The notes under the pieces were generated by a model that saw only the letters and a program-made list of their open reading frames with translations, searched no databases and was not told the origin of the DNA. Positions 52,014 to 61,199 of a stretch of DNA of 64,000 nucleotides are shown in pieces (positions within the stretch are counted from its first letter, which is position 1; each line of letters starts with the position of its first letter). The DNA comes from Vibrio sp. SCSIO 43135 (GTDB lineage: Bacteria; Pseudomonadota; Gammaproteobacteria; Enterobacterales; Vibrionaceae): assembly GCF_023716665.1 (NCBI RefSeq), contig NZ_CP071860.1:868001-932000 (forward strand), written 5' to 3'. The position numbers and the translations under genes are program-made.

Positions 52014-53158
52014 AAACATTTACTTTGCCCGATCTAGGAGAAGGCTTAGCAGATTCAGAGATTATCCAATGGCACGTGAACGTCGGTGACGAAGTAGAGA
52101 TCGATCAAGTCATTCTAACGGTTGAGACTGCAAAAGCAGTCGTTGAGGTTCCCGCTCCTTATAGTGGGAAAATAGTTAGAAGACACGGCAACGAAGGAGA
52201 TGTGATTAATATCGGAGCCCTGCTGCTTGAAATAGAAGAAGTAGAAGGCGAAGCGCAAGCTGAATCCACCGCCTCGGCAACGAAACAAGATGCTGCGACT
52301 GTTGTAGGAAATGTTTCGCAGCAAAATCATCAAGTTGAAGTCGATGATTTCTGGATTGGGAGCCAACACAACACGCCACCAGCCGATGTGATTAGCGCAA
52401 TGCCCTCTGCACGACTACTCGCACAAAAACTCGGTGTGGATCTTAAGTTGATCAGCGGAAGCGGACCTGATGGCTTGATTGTAGACGCTGATATTTACTC
52501 GCAGTGCGACAAACAAAAGCCTGGTACAGAGGTATTAAAAGGAGCAAGGAGAACCATGGTGAACACCATGGCGGAGTCGCATCACGATGTCGCTAACGTA
52601 ACGATTACCGAAGAAGCGCTTTTGGACAAATGGCGTGATGGTGAAGACATCTCTATCCGTTTGATCCAAGCTGTGATCCACGCGTGCCATCAAGAATCAG
52701 CGTTAAACGCTTGGTTTGATGCTGAAACCATGACTCGTTGTGTACACGAAGCCGTTAATATTGGTATCGCCGTAGACAGTAGTCATGGTCTGTATGTACC
52801 AGTGCTACGTCACGCCGATGATTACAGTGCAAAAGGCATCAGGCAGTGGTTAGACGACACGGTAGATGGCATTCGCCAACGCAAAATTGGTAGAGAACAG
52901 TTGCAGCATGCAACCATAACGCTTTCTAACTTTGGGGCTATTGCTGGTATTTATGCGACGCCAGTAGTTTCACCACCACAGGTCGCGATTGTGGGAGCAG
53001 GACGAATCATAGAGAAAGTCATCATGAAAAATGACAAGCCAATCGCTGTAAAAGCGATGCCATTATCCATGACCTTTGACCATCGTGCTTGTACGGGCGG
53101 AGAAGCTGCTCGATTCATAAAAGCGCTGGTTAAGCACTTACAGAAATCCAGTAGCTAA
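52010..53158 (+). CDS. bkdB: 2-oxoacid dehydrogenase E2 (dihydrolipoyl acyltransferase)
   Basis: A 382-residue protein: one lipoyl domain (modified Lys in VETAKAVVEVPAPYSG, near residue 41), linker, E1/E3-binding domain (MPSARLLAQKLGVDL), and the acyltransferase domain with DHRACTGGEAARF at the end. I chose ATG 52010 (MKTFTLPDLGEG) since GGAGGG is nine bases upstream and it overlaps the previous stop. No E3 (lipoamide dehydrogenase) gene follows, so the general one is used. Confidence 0.93.
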   Translation: MKTFTLPDLGEGLADSEIIQWHVNVGDEVEIDQVILTVETAKAVVEVPAPYSGKIVRRHGNEGDVINIGALLLEIEEVEGEAQAESTASATKQDAATVVGNVSQQNHQVEVDDFWIGSQHNTPPADVISAMPSARLLAQKLGVDLKLISGSGPDGLIVDADIYSQCDKQKPGTEVLKGARRTMVNTMAESHHDVANVTITEEALLDKWRDGEDISIRLIQAVIHACHQESALNAWFDAETMTRCVHEAVNIGIAVDSSHGLYVPVLRHADDYSAKGIRQWLDDTVDGIRQRKIGREQLQHATITLSNFGAIAGIYATPVVSPPQVAIVGAGRIIEKVIMKNDKPIAVKAMPLSMTFDHRACTGGEAARFIKALVKHLQKSSS

Positions 53159-53193
53159 AATCAAATCGTGAAATAGCCAATGGCCTAATAAGA

Positions 53194-53233
53194 TAAACGC
53201 CCCATTCCCTAAGTAGTGAATGGGGCGTTTTAA
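53194..53233 (+). terminator. Intrinsic terminator of the bkd operon
   Basis: Stem AAACGCCCCATTC / GAATGGGGCGTTT with a ten-base loop, followed by T. Confidence 0.88.
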
Positions 53234-53247
53234 TTTAACCCCTTAAT

Positions 53248-53286
53248 AAGAGATAAGAGAAGAGATAAGAGACAATAGATAAGACG
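53248..53286. repeat. Purine-rich 12-bp tandem repeat
   Basis: AAGAGATAAGAG at 53248-53259 and again at 53260-53271, then a degenerate third copy (CAATAGATAAG). Sits between two terminators of convergent operons; probably neutral slippage sequence. Confidence 0.6.
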
Positions 53287-53292
53287 GAAAAA

Positions 53293-53320
53293 GGAAAACA
53301 GCTTCTTCCAACTGTTTTCC
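53293..53320 (-). terminator. Intrinsic terminator of etfBA
   Basis: Stem GGAAAACAG / CTGTTTTCC with a ten-base loop and TTTTT on the minus strand, 18 bases after the etfA stop. Confidence 0.8.
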
Positions 53321-53338
53321 TCACTCACTTCTTGCTGA

Positions 53339-54304
53339 TTAATCTAACGCTTCAATAAGCTGCGGGAGTACTTCAAATAAGTCGCCGACTAATCCGTAGT
53401 CTGCAATTTCAAAAATAGGCGCTTCAGCATCGCTATTAATCGCAACAATTACCTTTGAATCTTTCATTCCAGCCAAGTGTTGAATCGCACCGGATATACC
53501 GACTGCAATATACAAGTCAGGCGCAACGATCTTACCTGTTTGACCAACTTGTAAATCATTCGACACAAATCCAGCGTCTACAGCCGCTCTCGACGCCCCT
53601 ATTGCACCACCTAGTTTGTCGGCCAGAGTTTCAACTAACTGGAAGTTCTCTTTACTTCCCAGCCCTCGCCCGCCTGAGACGACTACTTTTGCAGCAGGTA
53701 GTTCTGGGCGTTCTGACTTCACTTTTTGCTCACTAATGTACTTTGATACTTCATTAGTGATTTCTGCATCGAAGCTCTCTACAGTCGCTTCGCCACTGGG
53801 AATGTCTTCTGGTAAATCAAACGCGGAGGCTCGGACAGTAATGACTTTAACGGAATCATTAGATTTAATCTTCGCAAGTGCGTTGCCAGCATAGATTGGC
53901 CTTAGCACTGTATCGCTGGATTCAAAGTCAATCACATCGGAAAGCATCCCTACATCAAGCAGAGCCGCCACTCTAGGCAAAAGATTTTTTCCGAACGTTG
54001 TTGCTGCGGCGAGAATATGAGTAAACTTCTTTTCCTGCTGCAGTAAGTTCACTAGCTCGGAAACAGGTTCTGCCAGTAAATGCTCAAACTGTGGCTGGTT
54101 TGCGCTTATCACGCAACTCACCTCGGGAAGAGTTTTGGCTTGCTCGGTAACTTGATCATTGCCACCGAAAACCAAAACTGAAACGCTTCTACTGTCAGTA
54201 TCAGACAACGCTTTCGATGCCGTAACTGTTCTAAAGGTTTCGGGTGATAAAGATTGCCCGTCGTGCTCTGCGATAATCAAGACATTTGTGTTGGATTCAC
54301 TCAT
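53339..54304 (-). CDS. etfA: Electron transfer flavoprotein alpha subunit
   Basis: A 321-residue protein. The C-terminal FAD domain shows VVSGGRGLGSKENFQLVE and GASRAAVDAGFVSNDLQVGQ, then KIVAPDLYIAVGISGAIQHL. ETF takes electrons from acyl-CoA dehydrogenases. It follows etfB after 99 bases, so both are likely on one message although a second promoter is possible. Confidence 0.95.
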   Translation of the reverse strand: MSESNTNVLIIAEHDGQSLSPETFRTVTASKALSDTDSRSVSVLVFGGNDQVTEQAKTLPEVSCVISANQPQFEHLLAEPVSELVNLLQQEKKFTHILAAATTFGKNLLPRVAALLDVGMLSDVIDFESSDTVLRPIYAGNALAKIKSNDSVKVITVRASAFDLPEDIPSGEATVESFDAEITNEVSKYISEQKVKSERPELPAAKVVVSGGRGLGSKENFQLVETLADKLGGAIGASRAAVDAGFVSNDLQVGQTGKIVAPDLYIAVGISGAIQHLAGMKDSKVIVAINSDAEAPIFEIADYGLVGDLFEVLPQLIEALD

Positions 54305-54403
54305 CGCTGTCTCCCTTACACGAAATAATTAAAGTCGCTGTGCTCCAAACGTTTTCGTAACAAGCAACTTAGTAATAAGTATTTTATATCAGCCAATTTG
54401 GCC

Positions 54404-55168
54404 TCAAATCACCTTAGCTTCGTTCTTAAGCTTATCAACCAATTGCTCTACGCTATCCACTTTAATCCCAGCGCTTCTGCTCGGTGGTGCCATCACCTCG
54501 AGGACTTCTTGGCTGCTAGTTAGCTCAATACCTAAACTCTCTGGCGTAATAACCTCTAACGGCTTTCTCTTAGCTTTCATGATATTAGGGAGCGATGCAT
54601 ACCTCGGCTCGTTTAGCCTTAAATCCGTACTGATAATTGCGGGTATGGCGAGTTGGACGGTCTCTAAACCACCATCGACTTCCCTAACCACCGTGACAGC
54701 GTCACCGGAAATATCCACGTTAGAGGCAAATGTAGCCTGCCCACGCCGACTTAGCGCCGAAAGCATCTGAGCAACCTGATTGTTGTCGGAATCTATAGAT
54801 TGTTTGCCTAAAAGCACAATACCCGGTTGTTCATTATCCATTATGGATTTAAGCACTTTAGCGACCGTAAGGGGCTCAATAGTTAACGGAGAACTCTGCT
54901 CTGGAACTTGGACATGAATTGCCCTATCAGCGCCCAGTGCTAGGGCATTTCGTAGTTGCTCTTGGCTCGCATTATCGCCAACGGAAACTACGATCACTTC
55001 TTCAGCTTTGCCAGCTTCTTTAAGCCGTACGGCTTCTTCGACAGCGATTTCGCAAAATGGATTCATCGACATTTTAACGTTGTTAGACTCAACCCCAGAG
55101 TGATCGGGCTTAACTCTAATTTTTACGTAAGGATCAATAACTCGTTTAATCGCAACTAATATTTTCAC
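54404..55168 (-). CDS. etfB: Electron transfer flavoprotein beta subunit
   Basis: A 254-residue protein with MNPFCEIAVEEAVRLKEAG, ALALGADRAIHV (nucleotide loop) and DSDNNQVAQMLSALSRRGQ, the AMP-binding pattern of ETF beta. First gene of etfBA; divergent from the ETF-quinone oxidoreductase gene. Confidence 0.95.
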   Translation of the reverse strand: MKILVAIKRVIDPYVKIRVKPDHSGVESNNVKMSMNPFCEIAVEEAVRLKEAGKAEEVIVVSVGDNASQEQLRNALALGADRAIHVQVPEQSSPLTIEPLTVAKVLKSIMDNEQPGIVLLGKQSIDSDNNQVAQMLSALSRRGQATFASNVDISGDAVTVVREVDGGLETVQLAIPAIISTDLRLNEPRYASLPNIMKAKRKPLEVITPESLGIELTSSQEVLEVMAPPSRSAGIKVDSVEQLVDKLKNEAKVI

Positions 55169-55268
55169 AGTGCCTCCTTTCGAATAGCTCTACAGATTTC
55201 ATTGCTTCACCAGCTATTTTCCTCCCAGACTTAAGGGAGTTTCGCTATTACCAATGAGCTTAGTTGAG

Positions 55269-55284
55269 TTTACGTTTACGTCAA
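55269..55284. promoter_or_regulatory. LiuR-like palindrome between etfBA and ETF-QO
   Basis: TTTACGTTTACGTCAA: arms TTTACGT and ACGTCAA (inverted TTGACGT, one mismatch) around TT. From memory the MerR-family regulator LiuR of branched-chain amino-acid breakdown binds such ACGT-containing 16-bp palindromes. TATATT at 55291-55296 is a possible -10 of the plus-strand gene. Confidence 0.5.
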
Positions 55285-55354
55285 CTGGACTATATTTATT
55301 GTTGTGGCTTAACTGTTTTTGCAGCTTTACAACACCAACAGAGCGAGTGTAGAA

Positions 55355-57013
55355 ATGGAAAGAGAATGCATGGAGTTTGACGTTGTTATCGTTGGCGCAG
55401 GCCCTGCCGGTCTATCTTGTGCTTGTAAACTCGCACAGCTAACTCAAGGTAACACTAGTATCTGCGTAGTTGATAAAGCGGCCGAAGTTGGCGGGCATAT
55501 CTTGTCTGGCGCCGTGTTTGAAACTCACGCCTTAGAAGAACTGTTTCCAGATTGGCGCTCTCTAGGCGCGCCAGTTTCTACACCTGTAAGCAGTGACTCT
55601 TTTGTCTTCCTGACGACTGAAAACAACCACGTTTCTGTCCCTCACTTTCTAACCCCGAAACTCATGACTAACACTAGCGACAACCATGTCATTAGTCTTG
55701 CTAACTTATGTCGCTGGCTTGGACAACAGGCAGAGCAACTTGGTGTTGAAGTCTTTCCTGGCTTTCCTGCAGCCGATTTTAATCTCGACCCAAAAGGTGC
55801 AGTCACAGGTGTTAACACGGGCGATATGGGCTTGGATAAGAAAGGAAACCAAAAGCAAAATTACGAATCGGGTATTGAGCTACGAGGAAAATACACTGTG
55901 TTTGCCGAGGGCGCTCGGGGGCACTTGGGCAAAGCACTGATCAAACAGTTTGACCTAGACGCTAACTGTGCACCACAGCACTATGCGTTAGGCATTAAGG
56001 AGATCTGGCAACTTGATACAGAGAGTGCGCTACACCAAGCCGGACAAGTCATTCACACAACTGGGTGGCCCTTAAGTGAAACAAGCACCACCGGTGGTGG
56101 TTTCCTTTATTATATGGAAGATAATCAAATCGCCGTCGGCCTTATTACCGACCTCAATTACTCGAATGCCCATCTGAGTCCATTCGACGAGTTCCAACGT
56201 TTCAAACATCATCCAGCAATATCAACGCATCTGTCTTCCGCCCAAAGGATTGCCTATGGCGCGCGGGCGATTGCCAAAGGCGGACTACCATCACTTCCTA
56301 AACAGCAGTTCCCTGGTGGGTTACTCATTGGTTGCGATGCTGGCACGCTTAACGTTGCCAAAATCAAAGGAAGCCACACAGCAATGAAGTCCGGTATTCT
56401 CGCCGCTGAAGCGATTGCCGAAGAACTGAATGCAGGTAATGCTTATACAGAGCCTAATTACGCGGGACATTTCGAATCGTCTTGGCTGTTTGAAGAGCTC
56501 AATGAATCAAGAAACTTTGGCCCTTATATTCACCAGTTTGGTAGTGTACTAGGCGGTGCGCTTAACGTTGTGGATCAAAATGTTTGGCAACCGATATTTT
56601 CGCGCCCTTTCCCTCTTTCAGCCTCAGACACGAAAAGCGATCATCAATGCCTCAATTCCATTTCAGAATCTAAGCCGATTTCTTATCCTAAGCCAGATGG
56701 GAAACTGAGCTTTGATAAACCGTCGTCTGTTTACTTATCAGGCGCTCAACACGAAGAAAATCAGCCTTGTCATCTCGTATTAGCAGACCATTTAATTCCG
56801 ATTAGTCAGCATCTAGCGACATTCGATGAACCGAGTCAGCGTTACTGCCCTGCTGGGGTTTATGAAATCGTAGAAACTGAAGGACAAAAAGCATTACAGA
56901 TTAACGCAGCTAACTGTGTTCATTGTAAAACTTGCGACATCAAGGATCCTTCGCAAAACATCACTTGGCGCCCGCCAGAAGGTGGCGGCGGGCCTAACTA
57001 TCAAAATATGTAG
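55355..57013 (+). CDS. ETF-ubiquinone oxidoreductase
   Basis: A 552-residue membrane-bound flavoprotein. FAD motif VVIVGAGPAGLSCACKLAQL, GGHILSGAVFE, and at the C-terminus the 4Fe-4S cluster ligands in AANCVHCKTCDIKDPSQNI with an earlier Cys in RYCPAGVY. It passes electrons from ETF to ubiquinone. I chose ATG 55355 (MERECMEFDVVIVG), as in the Pseudomonas homologue; an ATG at 55370 also fits. Divergent from etfBA. Confidence 0.93.
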   Translation: MERECMEFDVVIVGAGPAGLSCACKLAQLTQGNTSICVVDKAAEVGGHILSGAVFETHALEELFPDWRSLGAPVSTPVSSDSFVFLTTENNHVSVPHFLTPKLMTNTSDNHVISLANLCRWLGQQAEQLGVEVFPGFPAADFNLDPKGAVTGVNTGDMGLDKKGNQKQNYESGIELRGKYTVFAEGARGHLGKALIKQFDLDANCAPQHYALGIKEIWQLDTESALHQAGQVIHTTGWPLSETSTTGGGFLYYMEDNQIAVGLITDLNYSNAHLSPFDEFQRFKHHPAISTHLSSAQRIAYGARAIAKGGLPSLPKQQFPGGLLIGCDAGTLNVAKIKGSHTAMKSGILAAEAIAEELNAGNAYTEPNYAGHFESSWLFEELNESRNFGPYIHQFGSVLGGALNVVDQNVWQPIFSRPFPLSASDTKSDHQCLNSISESKPISYPKPDGKLSFDKPSSVYLSGAQHEENQPCHLVLADHLIPISQHLATFDEPSQRYCPAGVYEIVETEGQKALQINAANCVHCKTCDIKDPSQNITWRPPEGGGGPNYQNM

Positions 57014-57198
57014 TCAGAGCTATCGTTAAAATTGCTGGTAGCAAACAGCGGCACATATCTAATACACGAATGTAACGTTAACAAACAAACCGTGAATAGC
57101 GCCGAATCAATCTGGTTTACTCGTGTTTGAAATCTTCCGCTCGTGTGAAGATGACTTAGTTATCCGTTACTTTATCTCGACAGCAAGGAATATTTTCA

Positions 57199-57894
57199 AT
57201 GGTCAGAGCCTCATTAGTTGTCACTGCTGCCCTATTATCTGGCTGTGCAACGACCGAAGTTTGGTTTCCCGAGCAGCAAAAAATCTTAATCACAGGGAAT
57301 ACTCTAGTCTACGACGGCGCAATTACCGGCGGAGCTGTACTGGAAGCGATAAGAATCGTTCGAGAGTCAGACCAAAAAATTGATACGCTTCGAATCACCA
57401 GCCCTGGTGGAGACATGGAAGCAGGGATTGAATTTGGATATTTTGTGAAAGAGAACAATTGGGACGTTGTAGTCAGTAAACTCTGTTTTTCGGCCTGCGC
57501 AAACTATGTATTAACGGCGGGAAAAAACGTCGAAGTCAAAAAAGATAGCCTCATAGGTTGGCATGGCGGCGCGAAGCAAGATGATGAATTGTGGAAACAT
57601 TCAGTACCTATCGACGCACAAGAGCAGTTCTTTGCTTACTTAAACCACTTGCGAATAAAAGAAACCAAATTCTTTGAAACCATACAAGTTGATCAGCACA
57701 TTACCAACTACGGTCAAACAAAAAACACCTCTTGTCAGAACAATCAAACTATCGATGGTTGGCATTACACAATCGACGATCTTCACCATATGGGCGTAAA
57801 GAACATTACCGTTCAAGGTGACAAGCTTCTTACAGAATTGGATTACAACAACGAACCCGTTCACTCCTGCTTAATGCCAAGCCTATTTAACTAA
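57199..57894 (+). CDS. ClpP-like serine-protease-fold lipoprotein
   Basis: A 231-residue protein with lipoprotein signal (AALLSGCATTE, acylated Cys 16). It has the ClpP/crotonase-like pattern: RITSPGGDMEAGIEFG (oxyanion Gly-Gly, residues 68-71), candidate nucleophile Ser 98 in CFSACANYV and candidate His 122 in IGWHGG. Located in the periplasm on a membrane. Similar predicted periplasmic proteins are known but uncharacterised. The ribosome site is weak (no clear GGA). Stands alone with a terminator. Confidence 0.75.
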   Translation: MVRASLVVTAALLSGCATTEVWFPEQQKILITGNTLVYDGAITGGAVLEAIRIVRESDQKIDTLRITSPGGDMEAGIEFGYFVKENNWDVVVSKLCFSACANYVLTAGKNVEVKKDSLIGWHGGAKQDDELWKHSVPIDAQEQFFAYLNHLRIKETKFFETIQVDQHITNYGQTKNTSCQNNQTIDGWHYTIDDLHHMGVKNITVQGDKLLTELDYNNEPVHSCLMPSLFN

Positions 57895-57895
57895 A

Positions 57896-57923
57896 AAAGA
57901 ACCCACATTCATGTGGGTTCTTT
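57896..57923. terminator. Intrinsic terminator
   Basis: Stem AAAGAACCCACA / TGTGGGTTCTTT with TTCA loop; serves convergent genes. Confidence 0.9.
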
Positions 57924-57950
57924 CGTTATCTCTGGTGACGTTGAATGAGA

Positions 57951-58811
57951 TTATTTCGGCGCTTTCGCGAGCACTGCATCGATATCTGCAGCGCTGTGAC
58001 GCTCGGCCAATTGTTCCCACTCTTCACCAAACGCGCGGTTGACAATACGACCACGCTGAACGCCCTCACGCTCAGCCATCATTTGAGCCCAACGAACCAC
58101 GTTCTTATACTCATGAACCTGTAAAAACTCTGCTGCATCGTACAGCTTTCCAAGCGCTAAGTTACCGTACCAAGGCCAAATCGCCATGTCCGCAATGGTG
58201 TATTCTTCACCCGCAACAAACGTGTTGTTCGCAAGCTGCTTGTCCAACACATCTAATTGACGTTTCGCTTCCATCGCAAAGCGATTAATTGGGTATTCTT
58301 GCTTCTCATCGGCATACGCATAGAAGTGACCAAAGCCACCACCTAAGAATGGCGCTGAACCTTGTGCCCAGAACAACCAGTTAAATGCTTGGGTTCTAGC
58401 TGGTCCGGATTTAGGTAAAAACTTATCGAATTTCTCCGCTAAGTGGACAAGGATCGAAGCCGACTCAAAAACGTTAACAGGCTCTGCAGCTGATTTATCA
58501 ACGAGGGCTGGGATTTTTGAATTTGGGTTAACACCCACGAAGCCCGAAGAAAACTGATCTGCCTCGCCAATGTTGATCAAATACGCATCGTATTCAGCTT
58601 CTTTGATACCTTGAGCCAAAAGCTCTTCAAGCATAATAGTCACTTTTTGACCGTTCGGTGTGCCAAGCGAATAAAGTTGTAAAGCATGCTCGCCAACTGG
58701 AAGTTCTTTATCGAAACGTGCACCTGATACCGGGCTATTGATGTTAGCCCATTTGTTTCCACCATTTGTTTCATTGACCCAAACTTTTGGTGGTGTGTAT
58801 TGGTTTGTCAT
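57951..58811 (-). CDS. yghU: Glutathione transferase-family disulphide-bond reductase YghU
   Basis: A 286-residue GST. It begins like YghU (YTPPKVWVNETNGGNKWANI) and has SLGTPNGQKVTIMLEELLAQG with the Thr-Pro-Asn active-site region, then ESASILVHLAEKF binding glutathione and a C-terminal helical domain (YTIADMAIWPWYGNLALG). YghU binds two glutathiones and reduces disulphides or peroxides. No operon partner. Confidence 0.93.
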   Translation of the reverse strand: MTNQYTPPKVWVNETNGGNKWANINSPVSGARFDKELPVGEHALQLYSLGTPNGQKVTIMLEELLAQGIKEAEYDAYLINIGEADQFSSGFVGVNPNSKIPALVDKSAAEPVNVFESASILVHLAEKFDKFLPKSGPARTQAFNWLFWAQGSAPFLGGGFGHFYAYADEKQEYPINRFAMEAKRQLDVLDKQLANNTFVAGEEYTIADMAIWPWYGNLALGKLYDAAEFLQVHEYKNVVRWAQMMAEREGVQRGRIVNRAFGEEWEQLAERHSAADIDAVLAKAPK

Positions 58812-59038
58812 GGTGTGTCCTTCTTATTATTTCGCACCCGATGTGCTTTGCTGTCTAAACTCATGTCGCTTTTACAAACATTAGCAAAGAGCGAGATTGG
58901 TAAGACGTTAATTACGTTGAACGTATTTGAATATATTGGGTTACTTCACTAAGTTAAAACCCCTTTCACCTAAATCGCTTATGACGTTTCGTTATTGATA
59001 GTTTGCATTAGGTATAAAGGCTAGTGTCGGACTGTCCG

Positions 59039-59527
59039 TTACCGATAAGAATTCTGCTCACTCTGCTTATGATATTTTGGCGTTAAGTCAATGCCCATGA
59101 CTTTGTGGTTTGGCTCGGAGCTAGCCTCGATTTCGCTCCAGCCCAAATGTTCATACAAATTAGGCACATCGGTATAAGCCAGCAATTGGCTATATCCTGA
59201 ACCCGCAGCATCAGCCATAGCCTGTTCAATCAGCTTACTGGCGATACCTTTTCCACGCATATTAAGATTTACGTACAACGCGTTAACCCAAAGCGCTTGT
59301 TGATCTTTTAGTGGGTGTTTATAGAACGTATAAGCAAGGGCTGCGACTAAGGCATCTTGATTGAAAAAAGCGATCGGATTAGGCAATTGCTTAGAGTAAT
59401 CATCAAATAAAAAATCGGGCCATTCTCGTTGGAACATTCGTTCAATTTCAGCCCAGTAAACACAGTCGTGGTCACATCGAACAATTGAAGAGTTCAGCAT
59501 ATGGATCACTTTAATTCTGGTGGCCAT
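59039..59527 (-). CDS. GNAT-family acetyltransferase
   Basis: A 162-residue GNAT: CoA loop VNLNMRGKGIASKLIEQAMAD and YTDVPNLYEHLGW. Starts at 59527 or at an internal ATG (59500). Substrate unknown. 66 bases upstream of the ybaK-like gene's end with a hairpin between; the 227 bases downstream (58812-59038) show nothing definite. Confidence 0.8.
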   Translation of the reverse strand: MATRIKVIHMLNSSIVRCDHDCVYWAEIERMFQREWPDFLFDDYSKQLPNPIAFFNQDALVAALAYTFYKHPLKDQQALWVNALYVNLNMRGKGIASKLIEQAMADAAGSGYSQLLAYTDVPNLYEHLGWSEIEASSEPNHKVMGIDLTPKYHKQSEQNSYR

Positions 59528-59560
59528 TTACGTTCATTACTACTCAGACGCTGCTAAGAC

Positions 59561-59576
59561 TGCCCCTTTCGGGGCA
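59561..59576 (-). terminator. GAAA-capped hairpin, possible terminator
   Basis: Minus strand TGCCCC-GAAA-GGGGCA hairpin between the YbaK-like and GNAT genes. Only a short T-run follows, so it may stop transcription partly or stabilise RNA. Confidence 0.5.
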
Positions 59577-59593
59577 ATCTCCATTTACATCAT

Positions 59594-60076
59594 CTATTGC
59601 GCCAAATCTATCCATGTCCCATCGGTCAATTCACCTAAATGTTGAGGGTTGAGCTTAAATACCGAATTAGGTGTGCCCGCCGCCGCCCATATCTCTGAAT
59701 ATTGCTGTAGATCTTTATCTAAAATGGTGTGTACTTTTTCATTGTGCGCGACAGGTGGAACCCCACCAATTGCATAACCAACTTTGTCTCGTACAAATGC
59801 TGCGTCTGCCTTTTTCAAAACGATGCCCGTTGCGTCTTTTACCTTATTGGAACACACCATGTTAGTGCCCGAAGCCACAACTAAAACAGGCTCGCCAGTT
59901 TCCGAGTGTTTAAAAATCAGCGATTTTGCGATTTGGGACACCGTGCACCCTATCGCATCAGCGGCTTCCTTAGCCGTTCTTGTCGAACTAGGCATTTGTT
60001 GGACAACAAAGTCTTGTCCTCGGTCAGACAAAAACGTTTGTACCTTTAAAGAAGATGCTTTTAATTCCTTAGACAT
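59594..60076 (-). CDS. YbaK/ProX-family deacylase-like protein
   Basis: A 160-residue protein: TAKEAADAIGCTVSQIAKSLIF with the conserved Lys, VVASGTNMVCSNKVK, and VGYAIGGVPPVAHNEKVHT, the GGVPP segment of the family. Likely edits mischarged tRNA or hydrolyses a related ester. Second family member in this window. Confidence 0.88.
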   Translation of the reverse strand: MSKELKASSLKVQTFLSDRGQDFVVQQMPSSTRTAKEAADAIGCTVSQIAKSLIFKHSETGEPVLVVASGTNMVCSNKVKDATGIVLKKADAAFVRDKVGYAIGGVPPVAHNEKVHTILDKDLQQYSEIWAAAGTPNSVFKLNPQHLGELTDGTWIDLAQ

Positions 60077-60140
60077 AACTATTCCTTGTTTGAGCGCTCA
60101 AACACTCCGCGCGTAATTTCAAAGGTTGCTGAAACTGGCA

Positions 60141-60593
60141 TTAACGATTCCAGTTGCAAACCAGATCCGGCAAGCCCTCTTCATTATTCGAATCGCCGCT
60201 TCTGATGGCAAAACCGTGGGACTGATAAAATGTTTGTGCGCGAAGATTGACTTCAAATGTACGCAACATAAGCGAGCCGTTTGAACGCATCTTGGCTAAA
60301 TTCAATAAATGCCGGCCAATACCAAGGTTTTGGTACTGCGGAGCTACGTACAACTGGTTTACTTCAAGATCAGAACTTGCCATAAAGGCCGCAGGTAATG
60401 CAGTAAGCGAGTCAACAACTACTACAACCTGATAATCGGTGGGAAGAACGTATTCGAGAAAATAGGCTTGAGACTGAAAAGAATGAACAGGCTCGATGCC
60501 AAGCGCTTCACTCATTGAATCGCGCCACAGCTGAGTGACGTGTTTCACGTGCTCACTGGTTAACACTTCAACTTTAAAGATATCCGTATCCAT
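60141..60593 (-). CDS. GNAT-family acetyltransferase
   Basis: A 150-residue GNAT with QLYVAPQYQNLGIGRHLLNLA (CoA loop) and EVNLRAQTFYQSHGFAI. Small, single domain. Substrate unknown. Confidence 0.85.
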   Translation of the reverse strand: MDTDIFKVEVLTSEHVKHVTQLWRDSMSEALGIEPVHSFQSQAYFLEYVLPTDYQVVVVVDSLTALPAAFMASSDLEVNQLYVAPQYQNLGIGRHLLNLAKMRSNGSLMLRTFEVNLRAQTFYQSHGFAIRSGDSNNEEGLPDLVCNWNR

Positions 60594-60639
60594 TCGCTCT
60601 CCTTAGCTATGGTCTTTTATTGCTGGTTTAATTTCCTGC

Positions 60640-61104
60640 CTATAGCTCTTTACACATGTAGTGGAATCGTTCTTCTTCTCTATCCATGAAAAAGCCAGAT
60701 CTTAAGTACAAGTTTCGTGCAGGGCTGATTTTAAATACTCTTAACCACAACCGGCGCGAGCCCTTGTTGTGCGCCAGGCGTTCAATTTCAGACAACGTTG
60801 CTGCACCGATCCCTTTATTTTGATACTCGCCACTCACTTGTAAATCACGTAACCAACAATCATCGCCATCGTAAGCTAAGCGAATAGCACCAACCACTTC
60901 ACCGTTGTACAGCACATCCCAGTTTTCAAGAGACACAATTTGCTCGTGTATTTTCGAGCATTCCCAATCAACGCCATAGTGGGCGTAATAAGGGGCCATA
61001 TTTTCGAAAGTTAGTTTGGCAGAAACCTCTAAGTCGGCGGTAAGCTGAAATGAAATCAATATAAAACGTCCTCTCACGAAATCATTGGCAACGTGTTGAT
61101 ACAC
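60640..61104 (-). CDS. GNAT-family acetyltransferase
   Basis: A GNAT domain (154 residues if started at the GTG 61104): LRDLQVSGEYQNKGIGAATL and SPARNLYLRSGF. No ATG lies at a good place near the N-terminus, so the start is uncertain. The presumed start region has an inverted pair GTGTTG/CAACAC. Confidence 0.75.
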   Translation of the reverse strand: MYQHVANDFVRGRFILISFQLTADLEVSAKLTFENMAPYYAHYGVDWECSKIHEQIVSLENWDVLYNGEVVGAIRLAYDGDDCWLRDLQVSGEYQNKGIGAATLSEIERLAHNKGSRRLWLRVFKISPARNLYLRSGFFMDREEERFHYMCKEL

Positions 61105-61199
61105 AACACTGTTTTATGAGGTTCTAACCCTTTTGTTGTTACTAATCTAGCGAGTTTGGTAAAGAATGGAATCATTTTGTTGTAGATATGCGCCAGTCA

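Noticed and set aside
57123..57383. 86-residue plus-strand frame upstream of and overlapping the ClpP-like gene
   Set aside because: It overlaps the lipoprotein signal in another frame and is rich in Arg and Cys without any pattern.
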